Shown one piece after another: positions 57,287-64,000 of a DNA stretch of 64,000 nt. Position numbers and translations under genes: made by a program. Position 1 is the stretch's first letter. Each line of letters opens with the position of its first letter. The notes beneath the pieces were generated by a model. That model saw only the letters and a program-made list of their open reading frames with translations. It did no database searches and had not been told where the DNA came from. Source of the stretch: Clostridia bacterium (GTDB lineage Bacteria; Bacillota; Clostridia; Lachnospirales; CAG-274); assembly GCA_030524425.1 (NCBI GenBank), contig JAUNGN010000001.1, forward strand, positions 114,834 to 178,833, given 5' to 3'.

Positions 57287-59194
57287 TTACCATCTCTTAG
57301 TCTTATTCTTAATTTCTTCCTTAATTTCAGCAATAAAATCATCAAGCTTATAAGAGCCTAAATCCTCACCCTTACATCTTACTGAAAGAGTATTATCCTC
57401 TGCTTCCTTTTCACCTACTACAACAATATAAGGAACTCTTTCATTTCTTGCCTCTCTGATCTTATATCCAATCTTTTCTGCTCTGTGGTCAGTTTCAACT
57501 CTTACACCTGCATCTTCAAAAGCAGCCTCAACCTTCTTTGCATAATCAGCATACTTATCTGAAATAGGAAGTACCTTAACCTGAACAGGAGCTAACCACG
57601 TTGGGAAGTGACCTGCAAAATGCTCAATTAAAATACCTATAAATCTTTCAATAGAGCCAAAGCAAACTCTGTGAATCATAACAGGACGCTTCTTTTCGCC
57701 ATCCTTGTCAGTATATTCAAGCTGGAATCTTTCAGGCAGCTGCATATCAAGCTGAATAGTACCGCACTGCCATGTTCTGCCCAAAGAGTCCTCAAGATGG
57801 AAGTCAATCTTAGGACCATAGAATGCACCGTCACCCTCATTAATAACATAATCTCTGCCTAATTCGTCAAGAGCACCCTTTAAGCCTGCTGTAGCTCTTT
57901 CCCAATCCTCATCTGAACCCATAGAGTCCTCAGGACGGGTAGAAAGCTCAATGTGATAGTTAAAGCCAAATAAAGTATAAACCTGATCAATAAGAGCTAC
58001 TACACCCTTAATTTCCTCCTTAATCTGGTCAGGAGTCATAAATATATGGGCATCGTCCTGTGAGAAACATCTGACTCTCATAAGTCCATGTAAAGCACCG
58101 CTCTTTTCGTGTCTGTGCACAAGACCTATTTCACCTGCTCTAATAGGCAAATCTCTGTATGAATGAGGCTCCTGCATATAAACAAGCATACCGCCGGGAC
58201 AGTTCATTGGCTTAATTGCAAAGTCAACATCATCAATCTTAGTTGTATACATATTTTCCTTATAGTGATCCCAATGACCTGAACGCTCCCAAAGCTGTCT
58301 GTTAAGCATCATAGGAGTCTGAATTTCAACATAGCCTGCCTTCTTGTGTATTTCTCTCCAGTAATCAAGCAGTGTATTCTTTAATACCATACCCTTTGGC
58401 AAGAAGAACGGGAAGCCCGGACCCTCATCAAGAATACAGAATAAACCCAATTCCTTTCCTAACTTTCTGTGATCTCTCTTTTTAGCCTCTTCAAGCATAT
58501 TAAGGTATGCTTCAAGGTCACTTGCCTTAGTATAAGCTGTTGCATATAAACGGGCAAGCATCTTGTTCTTTTCGCTTCCTCTCCAATAAGCACCTGCAAC
58601 ACTCATAATCTTAACAGCCTTGCAGTACTTAGTTGACATAAGGTGAGGACCTGCACAAAGGTCAGTAAATTCACCCTGCTTATAGAAAGAAATAACAGCA
58701 TCCTCAGGGAGGTCATTAATAAGCTCTACCTTATATGGCTCGCCCTTTTCTTCCATAAGCTTAACAGCCTCAGCTCTTGGAAGCTCAAATCTTTCAATAG
58801 GAAGATTTTCCTTAACAATCTTCTTCATTTCCTTTTCAATCTTTTCAAAATCTTCAGGATTGAAAGCCATATCATCAAAGTCATAGTAAAAACCGTCATC
58901 AGTTGAAGGACCAATGGCAAGCTTAGCTTCAGGATATAATCTCTTAACAGCCTGAGCTAATATATGAGATGCAGTATGTCTGAAAGCTCTCTTTCCCTCA
59001 GGAGAGTCAAATGTACAGATTTCAACCTCACAGTCCTCTGTAACACCTTCTCTTAAATCCACAACCTCACCGTTAATCATGCCACAACAGGCATTTCTCG
59101 CCAAACCCTCGCTTAAATCCTTAGCAATATCAAGAATAGAAGTACCTGCTTCGTAGGATTTAACACTGCCATCCTTTAAAGTAATATTTACCAT
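57287..59194 (-). CDS. thrS: Threonyl-tRNA synthetase
   Basis: 635 residues, full length. TGS domain about 1-62, editing-type SAD domain about 65-230 (with RHTASHILAQAV), class II catalytic core (motif 2 region RVRCFSQDDAHIFMT) and the anticodon-binding domain from about 530 (LAPVQVKVLPISDKYADYA). It charges tRNA-Thr. Expression is controlled by the T-box leader at 59226-59607. GGAGTG precedes the ATG. Confidence 0.97.
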   Translation of the reverse strand: MVNITLKDGSVKSYEAGTSILDIAKDLSEGLARNACCGMINGEVVDLREGVTEDCEVEICTFDSPEGKRAFRHTASHILAQAVKRLYPEAKLAIGPSTDDGFYYDFDDMAFNPEDFEKIEKEMKKIVKENLPIERFELPRAEAVKLMEEKGEPYKVELINDLPEDAVISFYKQGEFTDLCAGPHLMSTKYCKAVKIMSVAGAYWRGSEKNKMLARLYATAYTKASDLEAYLNMLEEAKKRDHRKLGKELGLFCILDEGPGFPFFLPKGMVLKNTLLDYWREIHKKAGYVEIQTPMMLNRQLWERSGHWDHYKENMYTTKIDDVDFAIKPMNCPGGMLVYMQEPHSYRDLPIRAGEIGLVHRHEKSGALHGLMRVRCFSQDDAHIFMTPDQIKEEIKGVVALIDQVYTLFGFNYHIELSTRPEDSMGSDEDWERATAGLKGALDELGRDYVINEGDGAFYGPKIDFHLEDSLGRTWQCGTIQLDMQLPERFQLEYTDKDGEKKRPVMIHRVCFGSIERFIGILIEHFAGHFPTWLAPVQVKVLPISDKYADYAKKVEAAFEDAGVRVETDHRAEKIGYKIREARNERVPYIVVVGEKEAEDNTLSVRCKGEDLGSYKLDDFIAEIKEEIKNKTKRW

Positions 59195-59225
59195 TTCCTA
59201 CACTCCTTTTAAAATAAAATACAAT

Positions 59226-59607
59226 AAAAAAACGGCAACAAGTCCCATAAGGGACGAGTTACCGTGGTTCCACCCTAATTGCAGTATAAAATACTGCCTC
59301 TTTATAACCGTTAACGGAGTCAGCCGAGCTTTATTAGAGCTACTCAGAGGTGGTTTTCACGTTTTGCCGCCATAGAATGCTCCCAGCAAATGCATTCCTC
59401 TCTGAATGGTCCGAAAACACAGATTAATTTATCTTTCACAGCTTTGGCTAAAATTCTCCGTTTCTGCTTCAAAACCTCTTAACATAGGCTTATAGCTATG
59501 CCTGCGAGCTTTTTCATTGAAACAAAAAATTTTATCTCAAGCCTGTATTAGTAAATCAATCAGTGCTTTCTTAATCAAAAGCTACTGTCCTCGTCAAAGA
59601 TTTAATT
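59226..59607 (-). promoter_or_regulatory. T-box riboswitch of thrS
   Basis: The T-box AGGGTGGAACCACGG is at 59276-59262 on the minus strand. A terminator follows (arms within 59263-59233, then seven T). The 5' end has ACGAGGACAGTAG, the usual start of stem I, and GTGAAAACCACCTCTGAGT at 59360-59342 is the distal part of stem I; it contains ACC twice, a threonine codon that fits the specifier. Uncharged tRNA-Thr would stabilise the antiterminator and switch thrS on. Confidence 0.95.
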
Positions 59608-59613
59608 AACATC

Positions 59614-59642
59614 ATAATAACACTAATAAAAAGCAATGTCAA
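59614..59642 (-). promoter_or_regulatory. Promoter of the thrS T-box leader
   Basis: Minus strand TTGACA (59642-59637), 17-bp spacer, TATTAT (59619-59614). Confidence 0.8.
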
Positions 59643-59649
59643 GAAAATT

Positions 59650-60468
59650 TTATTTAATATTTATTTCCATATTTTCGAATATATCGGTTGAATATAATTG
59701 TCCATATAAATCCAAAATCAGCTGAACAGTATAATTCCCATTTTCAAATTTTTCTGTATTAATATATCCAAAATATCCGCAGTATTCAAAATCATCATAT
59801 AATCCCAGCTTATTTACTACATCACGTCTGGACACATTGCCGCAGTTATATATATACTTTTCTCCTGTATCCCTCTTTGTAATCAAAAGCTTTTTCTTAA
59901 CTCTGTTAACAGGTGCATTTTCAAGTATTGCCCAACCCGAAACATTCAGTATATTATCACTTAAATTAAATGTATCCATTTTTGCTCTTATATTACCACT
60001 GCCTAACGAAATATCTGTAACAGGAACAATTTCTTCAATATCACCCAATTTAACAACAATGGCTTCATTATTTTCTTTAATATATCCATCCTTGGGGTAT
60101 GATGGCATATCATTAGCCATTGCAAGGCATTTTGTATACAAAACATCATCAGCCTCAGCCAAAGGTAACCCTAACATTCTAAAATACGGATAAATCCTAA
60201 AGTTTATTGTTTCCCTTGCAAGATAATTATTAGTTAATATATCGTGAACAAAAATTGACTCAATACCATATTTAATATCAAAGGGAAGTTTATAGCTTTC
60301 CGAGGCTCCGATAAATACCGTAGGTTTATCCTCAGCACTATCAGTTATGCTCTTTATATCATTATATATATCATAAGCTTTTATCTCATCAAGCTTTCCC
60401 CTTAAATAGTCACCGTACATTATTTTATTTACTTCTAAGCAATTATTATACACCATAAATATAAGCAA
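59650..60468 (-). pseudogene. C-terminal fragment of a GtrII-type glucosyltransferase gene
   Basis: An ORF of up to 272 codons with no sound ribosome site; it opens in the middle of a membrane helix (LLIFMVYNN) and continues as a soluble domain with MPSYPKDGYIKE and IVVKLGD, seen at the C-terminus of GtrII-type membrane proteins. It belongs with the N-terminal fragment at 60589-61041. The stretch between them carries a third in-frame remnant in another reading frame (LLYKGDKKSVYFITVILLM, about 60500-60590), and most of the polytopic membrane part is missing. So the gene has lost its frame at least twice and suffered an internal deletion. The last ~150 residues could still be made, but I see no reason to expect function. 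Confidence 0.65.
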
Positions 60469-60588
60469 AATACACGAAAAAACCTTTAAAAATATTTTGT
60501 TTAGTCCTGTAACTTAAAAAGAATAAAACACATAAGCAATATTACAGTAATAAAATATACCGATTTTTTATCACCTTTATACAGCAAA

Positions 60589-61041
60589 TCATATTGAAAT
60601 ACAAAAAACAATTACCGATGACAGATAAACCAAACCAATTTGAAGTAAATTTTGTTCAAAAATAAACTTATATGCAAAATTAGGAAATGAAAACAGCACA
60701 ACAGAAAACAGCGACGATGACACTTCATTAAAACTGTTTTCCGAAATCAACTTTAATTTACAGGTAACAATATGATTTGCCAATACCATAAGCAGCAAGC
60801 ATAAAATCATATAAAAGCCCGGCAAAAAGGTTTCTAAATTAAAAAATAAATTTATAACATTCAATCCGAATCTGCCGGTTTCAAATAATCTCCATTCAAG
60901 AGAACGGACTATATTTTCATCGTCAACACCTATTGCACAATTAAAAAGAGAAAAGCCGTAACAAATTAGTATTGTCAGTATATTTGCTGCCCAAAAGTAA
61001 CCTTTTCGCTTATTTTTTATTAATGTAAATAATTCTGTCAT
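60589..61041 (-). pseudogene. N-terminal fragment of a GtrII-type glucosyltransferase gene
   Basis: 150 codons from ATG 61041 (MTELFTLIKNKRKGYFWAAN) behind AGGAGAA. The sequence matches the start of GtrII-family membrane glucosyltransferases: VDDENIVRSLEWRLFETGRFG and FEQNLLQIGLVYL. It ends at TGA at 60591-60589, just after a run of six T, where a one-base shift would continue into the next membrane helix. GtrII proteins modify O-antigen or wall polymers. Starts 49 nt after murI on the same strand. Confidence 0.7.
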
Positions 61042-61090
61042 AAAATTCTCCTGTTTGCATATATGTAGAAAAAAATATTCACTTTTATGG

Positions 61091-61897
61091 CTAATACTTT
61101 TCAATATCCACCTTTTCAGCCTTACAGGTATATTTTAAAACCTGCTTACAAATTTTATCAAAATTTGCATATTCATCACTGACATAAAATTCTCTTACGC
61201 CCTCACCGGCATTATCTGTAAGCATATCATTAGACTTAAGAAAATTTTTAAGCTTAAATGCCGTAGCCTTAGCAGGATCTACAATAGTCACCCTTTCTCC
61301 CACAAATTCACCTATACAGGCTTTTAGAAGAGGATAATGTGTGCATCCTAAAATTACGGAATCCACATCATTTTCAATAAGGTCACTTAAATATTCCTTA
61401 ACCGTAAGCTTCGCCACTTCATTATTAGTCCAGCCTTCCTCAGCAAGAGGAACAAAAAGAGGACAAGCCTTTTTAAAAACCTGAATTTCGCTGTCAGCAT
61501 TTTTAAGACGTCTTTCATATGCCCCTGATGTAACTGTACCCTGTGTTGCAATAAGTCCGACTCTTTTATTTTTAGTAGCCTCAAGACAGCTTTCCACTCC
61601 CGGAGTAACAACCTCAATAATAGGAAGCTCCGGAAAGGTTTCTGAAAGACTTTCATAGCAGTTTGAGCTGACAGTATTGCAGGCGATAACAATAGCCTTG
61701 ACATCTTTAGTTTTCAAAAATCTTATAATCTGTTCCGAAAACTTAGTGACAGTTGACTTGCTTTTAGCCCCATAAGGTACTCTTGCAGTATCACCGAAAT
61801 ACACTAAATTTTCCTGAGGCAAAACCTTTATAATCTGCTTAACAACAGTAAGTCCGCCTACACCTGAGTCAAAGACACCAATAGGTCTGTTATCCAT
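61091..61897 (-). CDS. murI: Glutamate racemase
   Basis: 268 residues. It makes D-glutamate for peptidoglycan. GVFDSGVGGLTVVKQI is the N-terminal Asp/Ser active-site loop; the two catalytic cysteines are in VIACNTVSSN and LGCTHYPLLKA. GAGGACTGATT precedes the ATG, and the ddl stop lies 2 nt upstream, so ddl and murI form an operon dedicated to D-amino-acid supply for the wall. Confidence 0.96.
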   Translation of the reverse strand: MDNRPIGVFDSGVGGLTVVKQIIKVLPQENLVYFGDTARVPYGAKSKSTVTKFSEQIIRFLKTKDVKAIVIACNTVSSNCYESLSETFPELPIIEVVTPGVESCLEATKNKRVGLIATQGTVTSGAYERRLKNADSEIQVFKKACPLFVPLAEEGWTNNEVAKLTVKEYLSDLIENDVDSVILGCTHYPLLKACIGEFVGERVTIVDPAKATAFKLKNFLKSNDMLTDNAGEGVREFYVSDEYANFDKICKQVLKYTCKAEKVDIEKY

Positions 61898-61899
61898 AA

Positions 61900-62967
61900 T
61901 CAGTCCTCGTTTCTGCTAAAGCCTAAATCAATAATCTTATCAACAAGCTCTTCTGTAGTAATTCCTGCTTCATTAAATAACATAGGGTACATACTGATAG
62001 GAGTAAAGCCGGGGAGAGTATTTATCTCATTAAATACTATTCTGCCGGTACCCTCTTCCATAAAGAAATCAACCCTTGATAGACCTCTGCCATCAAGAGC
62101 CTTAAATATCTTAACGGCATTTTCTCTTATTTCCTCTGTTTTATCCTTTGGAATGGGGGCAGGAATTACAGTCTTTGACTCCTTGTTATTATACTTTGCA
62201 TCATAGTCATAAAATTCAGCTGCGGCAAGAACCTGACCTACAGCAGATGCCTTAACATCAGTATTGCCAAGTACGGCACATTCAAGCTCATAGCCCGTTA
62301 TGTTTTCCTCAACAACAATAGTTCTGTCCTCTTTGGCCGCAACCCATAAACCATCAACAAGCTCATCTCTGTTGTGTGCCTTTGTAATACCCACACTTGA
62401 ACCTGCACAGGCAGGCTTTACAAAGCAAGGATAACCACAGGCCTCTTCAATTTTCTCAATGGCTTCCTCAATATTGTTTTCAACATCAGCTCTGTAAACA
62501 ACTGCATACTTAGCCTGACATATACCAAGCTTTTCAACCACAATCTTAGTATACGCCTTATTCATACTAACAGCTGAAGACAGAACACCGCAGCCTACAT
62601 AAGGAATTTTAGCAAGCTCAAAAAGTCCCTGAATAGTACCGTCTTCACCATTTGCACCATGCAGAACGGGAAAAATCAGGTCAATTGGAATAAGCTTAAG
62701 CTTTTCACCTACAATTCTGAAAATACCCTTGTTAGTAGCATCGGGGCTTAAAATAGCAGATGTTGCGTATTTCTCCCATGTATCATTCTGTATGTTTTCA
62801 ACAGGTCCGTCATACAGCAACCAATGACCCTCCTTAGTTATGTATATAGGAATAATTGTATACTTATCCTGATTTATTTTTGATATAATAGCAGCTGCAC
62901 TTACCTTTGATACATCATGCTCAGATGACTGACCGCCGAATAAAACAGCAATTACCTTTTTAGCCAT
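61900..62967 (-). CDS. ddl: D-alanine--D-alanine ligase
   Basis: 355 residues from ATG 62967 (MAKKVIAVLFGGQSSEHDVS), favoured because AAAGGAA lies before it; the longer in-frame ORF would use a start overlapping that site. ATP-grasp fold: FPVLHGANGEDGTIQGL, FVKPACAGSSVGITKAH, and NEINTLPGFTPISMYP for metal and D-Ala binding. The tyrosine typical of D-Ala-D-Ala rather than D-Lac ligases cannot be judged with certainty here. Leads the ddl-murI operon; promoter at 63002-63030. Confidence 0.95.
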   Translation of the reverse strand: MAKKVIAVLFGGQSSEHDVSKVSAAAIISKINQDKYTIIPIYITKEGHWLLYDGPVENIQNDTWEKYATSAILSPDATNKGIFRIVGEKLKLIPIDLIFPVLHGANGEDGTIQGLFELAKIPYVGCGVLSSAVSMNKAYTKIVVEKLGICQAKYAVVYRADVENNIEEAIEKIEEACGYPCFVKPACAGSSVGITKAHNRDELVDGLWVAAKEDRTIVVEENITGYELECAVLGNTDVKASAVGQVLAAAEFYDYDAKYNNKESKTVIPAPIPKDKTEEIRENAVKIFKALDGRGLSRVDFFMEEGTGRIVFNEINTLPGFTPISMYPMLFNEAGITTEELVDKIIDLGFSRNED

Positions 62968-63001
62968 ATTTATATTTCCTTTCATTTATAAGTTTATATT
63001 A

Positions 63002-63030
63002 ATAATATACCCAATTCTAATTTTATACAA
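63002..63030 (-). promoter_or_regulatory. Promoter of ddl-murI
   Basis: Minus strand TTGTAT (63030-63025), 17-bp spacer, TATTAT (63007-63002). Confidence 0.65.
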
Positions 63031-63204
63031 GAGGTAATTTAACTTTTTTAACTTATATTTTGGTATAAAATTTATAGCAAACCAACAAATATAATCTTTA
63101 TGATTAAAACAAACCATATTAATACATATTATCATAGAATTAAATAATTGTTATATATTAATAGCTATGTGCTTTAATAATGTTTCAGAATTTAATTATT
63201 TTAT

Positions 63205-63235
63205 ATAAAATAAAAAGCCCGCAAATACGGACTTT
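63205..63235 (-). terminator. Terminator of the tRNA cluster
   Basis: On the minus strand AAAGTCCG (63235-63228) pairs with CGGGCTTT (63221-63214), 6-nt loop, followed by TTTATTTTAT. Confidence 0.8.
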
Positions 63236-63243
63236 CAGAAAAC

Positions 63244-63317
63244 TGAGCCACTCGGGATTCGAACCCGAGACCCCTTGATTAAAAGTCAAGTGCTCTAGCC
63301 GACTGAGCTAGTGGCCC
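63244..63317 (-). tRNA. tRNA-Lys (anticodon UUU)
   Basis: 74 nt. Acceptor GGGCCAC (63317-63311) with GTGGCTC (63251-63245); anticodon stem CTTGA/TCAAG around CTTTTAA; T arm GGTTCGAATCC. CCA not encoded. Last tRNA of the cluster. Confidence 0.95.
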
Positions 63318-63332
63318 AAATATAAATAAACA

Positions 63333-63354
63333 AGCGGTTGCACATGCAACCGCT
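63333..63354. other. Perfect hairpin between tRNA-His and tRNA-Lys
   Basis: AGCGGTTGCA (63333-63342) and TGCAACCGCT (63345-63354) form a 10-bp stem with a 2-nt gap. On the minus strand it is followed by TTGTTTATTTAT, so it may be a partial terminator or processing signal inside the tRNA operon. Confidence 0.5.
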
Positions 63355-63357
63355 AAG

Positions 63358-63432
63358 GGTGGATAATGGGATTCGAACCCATGGCCTCCAGAGCCACAAT
63401 CTGGCGCGCTAACCAACTGCGCCATACCCACC
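63358..63432 (-). tRNA. tRNA-His (anticodon GUG)
   Basis: 75 nt including the extra 5' G (63432) that pairs with C73 (63358), the identity mark of tRNA-His. Anticodon stem CCAGA/TCTGG with GTG; T arm GGTTCGAATCC. Confidence 0.95.
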
Positions 63433-63465
63433 ATAATGTGCAAGCATACAACATATTAAAAAAAG

Positions 63466-63539
<74 letters not shown>

Positions 63540-63607
63540 ACATACATTAATAAAAACCGACAGCAAACTATCGGTAATCAATTTACTTAAAAGCCTTAAG
63601 TAAAAAA

Positions 63608-63682
63608 TCGGGGTGACAGGATTCGAACCTGCGACCTCCTGATCCCAAATCAGGCGCGCTAGCCAAGCTACGCTACACCCCG
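63608..63682 (-). tRNA. tRNA-Pro (anticodon UGG)
   Basis: 75 nt. Acceptor CGGGGTG/CACCCCG; anticodon stem CCTGA/TCAGG around TTTGGGA; T arm GGTTCGAATCC. Confidence 0.95.
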
Positions 63683-63715
63683 AAATATTCACCATATAAT
63701 CTTAAAAAGATTTGA

Positions 63716-63787
63716 TGACCCGTACGAGAATCGAACTCGTGTCTCAGCCGTGAAAGGGCCGTGTCTTAACCTCTTGACCAACGGGCC
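63716..63787 (-). tRNA. tRNA-Glu (anticodon UUC)
   Basis: 72 nt. Acceptor GGCCCGT/ACGGGTC; anticodon TTC in the CCTTTCA loop region; T arm AGTTCGATTCT. Confidence 0.95.
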
Positions 63788-63837
63788 ATATTAAAATTAT
63801 CGACTGTAAGCACGATAATAACTTCTTTTTTGAAGAA

Positions 63838-63909
63838 CTCCCCGAGTAGGGCTCGAACCTACGACCCATCGGTTAACAGCCGATTGCTCTACCACTGAGC
63901 TATCGAGGA
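63838..63909 (-). tRNA. tRNA-Asn (anticodon GUU)
   Basis: 72 nt. Acceptor TCCTCGA/TCGGGGA with G73; anticodon stem ATCGG/CCGAT around CTGTTAA; T arm GGTTCGAGCC. First tRNA of the cluster in the direction of transcription; its promoter lies at or beyond the right edge. Confidence 0.95.
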
Positions 63910-64000
63910 TTATTAACTTTAAATTACTGAATATAAATCACAACTTTAACCGCTTTATATCCTGCTACTTGAATCTTCTTTCACTCCTGACAGCTTATCC

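Overview
The window is a low-GC, gene-dense stretch of a Gram-positive anaerobe, most likely a gut or rumen member of the Clostridia (Lachnospiraceae/Oscillospiraceae grade). The evidence is the A+T-rich composition, strong Shine-Dalgarno sites, a T-box leader on thrS, a sporulation-type yunB, a yerC-pcrA pair, LL-diaminopimelate aminotransferase (DapL), an Amt-PII fusion, an F-type ATP synthase whose c subunit carries a Na+-binding signature, BspA-like leucine-rich surface proteins, and dockerin and cohesin modules. The species cannot be fixed from this sequence alone.

Layout. 1-330: start of pyrB (minus) behind a leader that encodes a U-rich 29-residue peptide overlapping a terminator. 569-886: a plus-strand structured RNA with its own promoter and terminator. 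901-3188: a membrane-anchored zinc-finger protein, a flavodoxin-like reductase and a K+ channel. 3469-10585: the complete atp operon, transcribed atpZ-I-B-E-F-H-A-G-D-C. 10872-15887: a class A PBP, yunB, dapF and a PAP2 phosphatase. 15964-18386: tRNA-Ser, a minimal tyrosine recombinase, a candidate small RNA, and a DUF134-NifX metal-cofactor-type regulator with twin operators. 18444-21467: aroK, pcrA, yerC. 21662-24181: a BspA-like protein. 24409-26255: Amt-GlnK fusion behind a leader terminator. 26533-29033: aspartate-aminotransferase-like gene and dapL. 29126-31483: lipoprotein, pyrD, pyrK. 31849-33834: pectate lyase. 33951-36485: Bfd-like protein, rmuC, deoC and a cysteine-rich redox protein.

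36547-47829 holds the most interesting locus: a one-cohesin protein followed (upstream in transcription) by three secreted dockerin proteins, two of them leucine-rich-repeat proteins of 740 and 1808 residues and one built from a new-looking ~180-residue repeat. They appear to form one operon driven by a consensus promoter whose spacer contains a palindrome. A second, related palindrome lies between it and a divergent XRE regulator gene (47969-48298). It looks like a non-catalytic, cellulosome-style surface assembly.

48359-51019: guaB (with a leader terminator) and fba. 51320-55842: an ABC ATPase, a large exported beta-sandwich-repeat protein and a MacB-type permease. 55943-62967: a DRE-TIM aldolase-like protein, a palindromic MITE-like repeat, thrS with its T-box, a decayed GtrII-type gene, murI and ddl. 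63244-63909: six minus-strand tRNA genes (Asn, Glu, Pro, Arg, His, Lys in transcription order).

Linked functions: murI, ddl, dapL, dapF and the PBP supply peptidoglycan precursors and polymerisation; pyrB, pyrK and pyrD belong to UMP synthesis; amt-glnK serves nitrogen assimilation. Promoter, terminator and ncRNA calls come from reading consensus motifs by eye and were not computed. Stretches with no gene and no other note (2389-2531, 51087-51249, 63031-63204, 63910-64000) showed nothing I can support.
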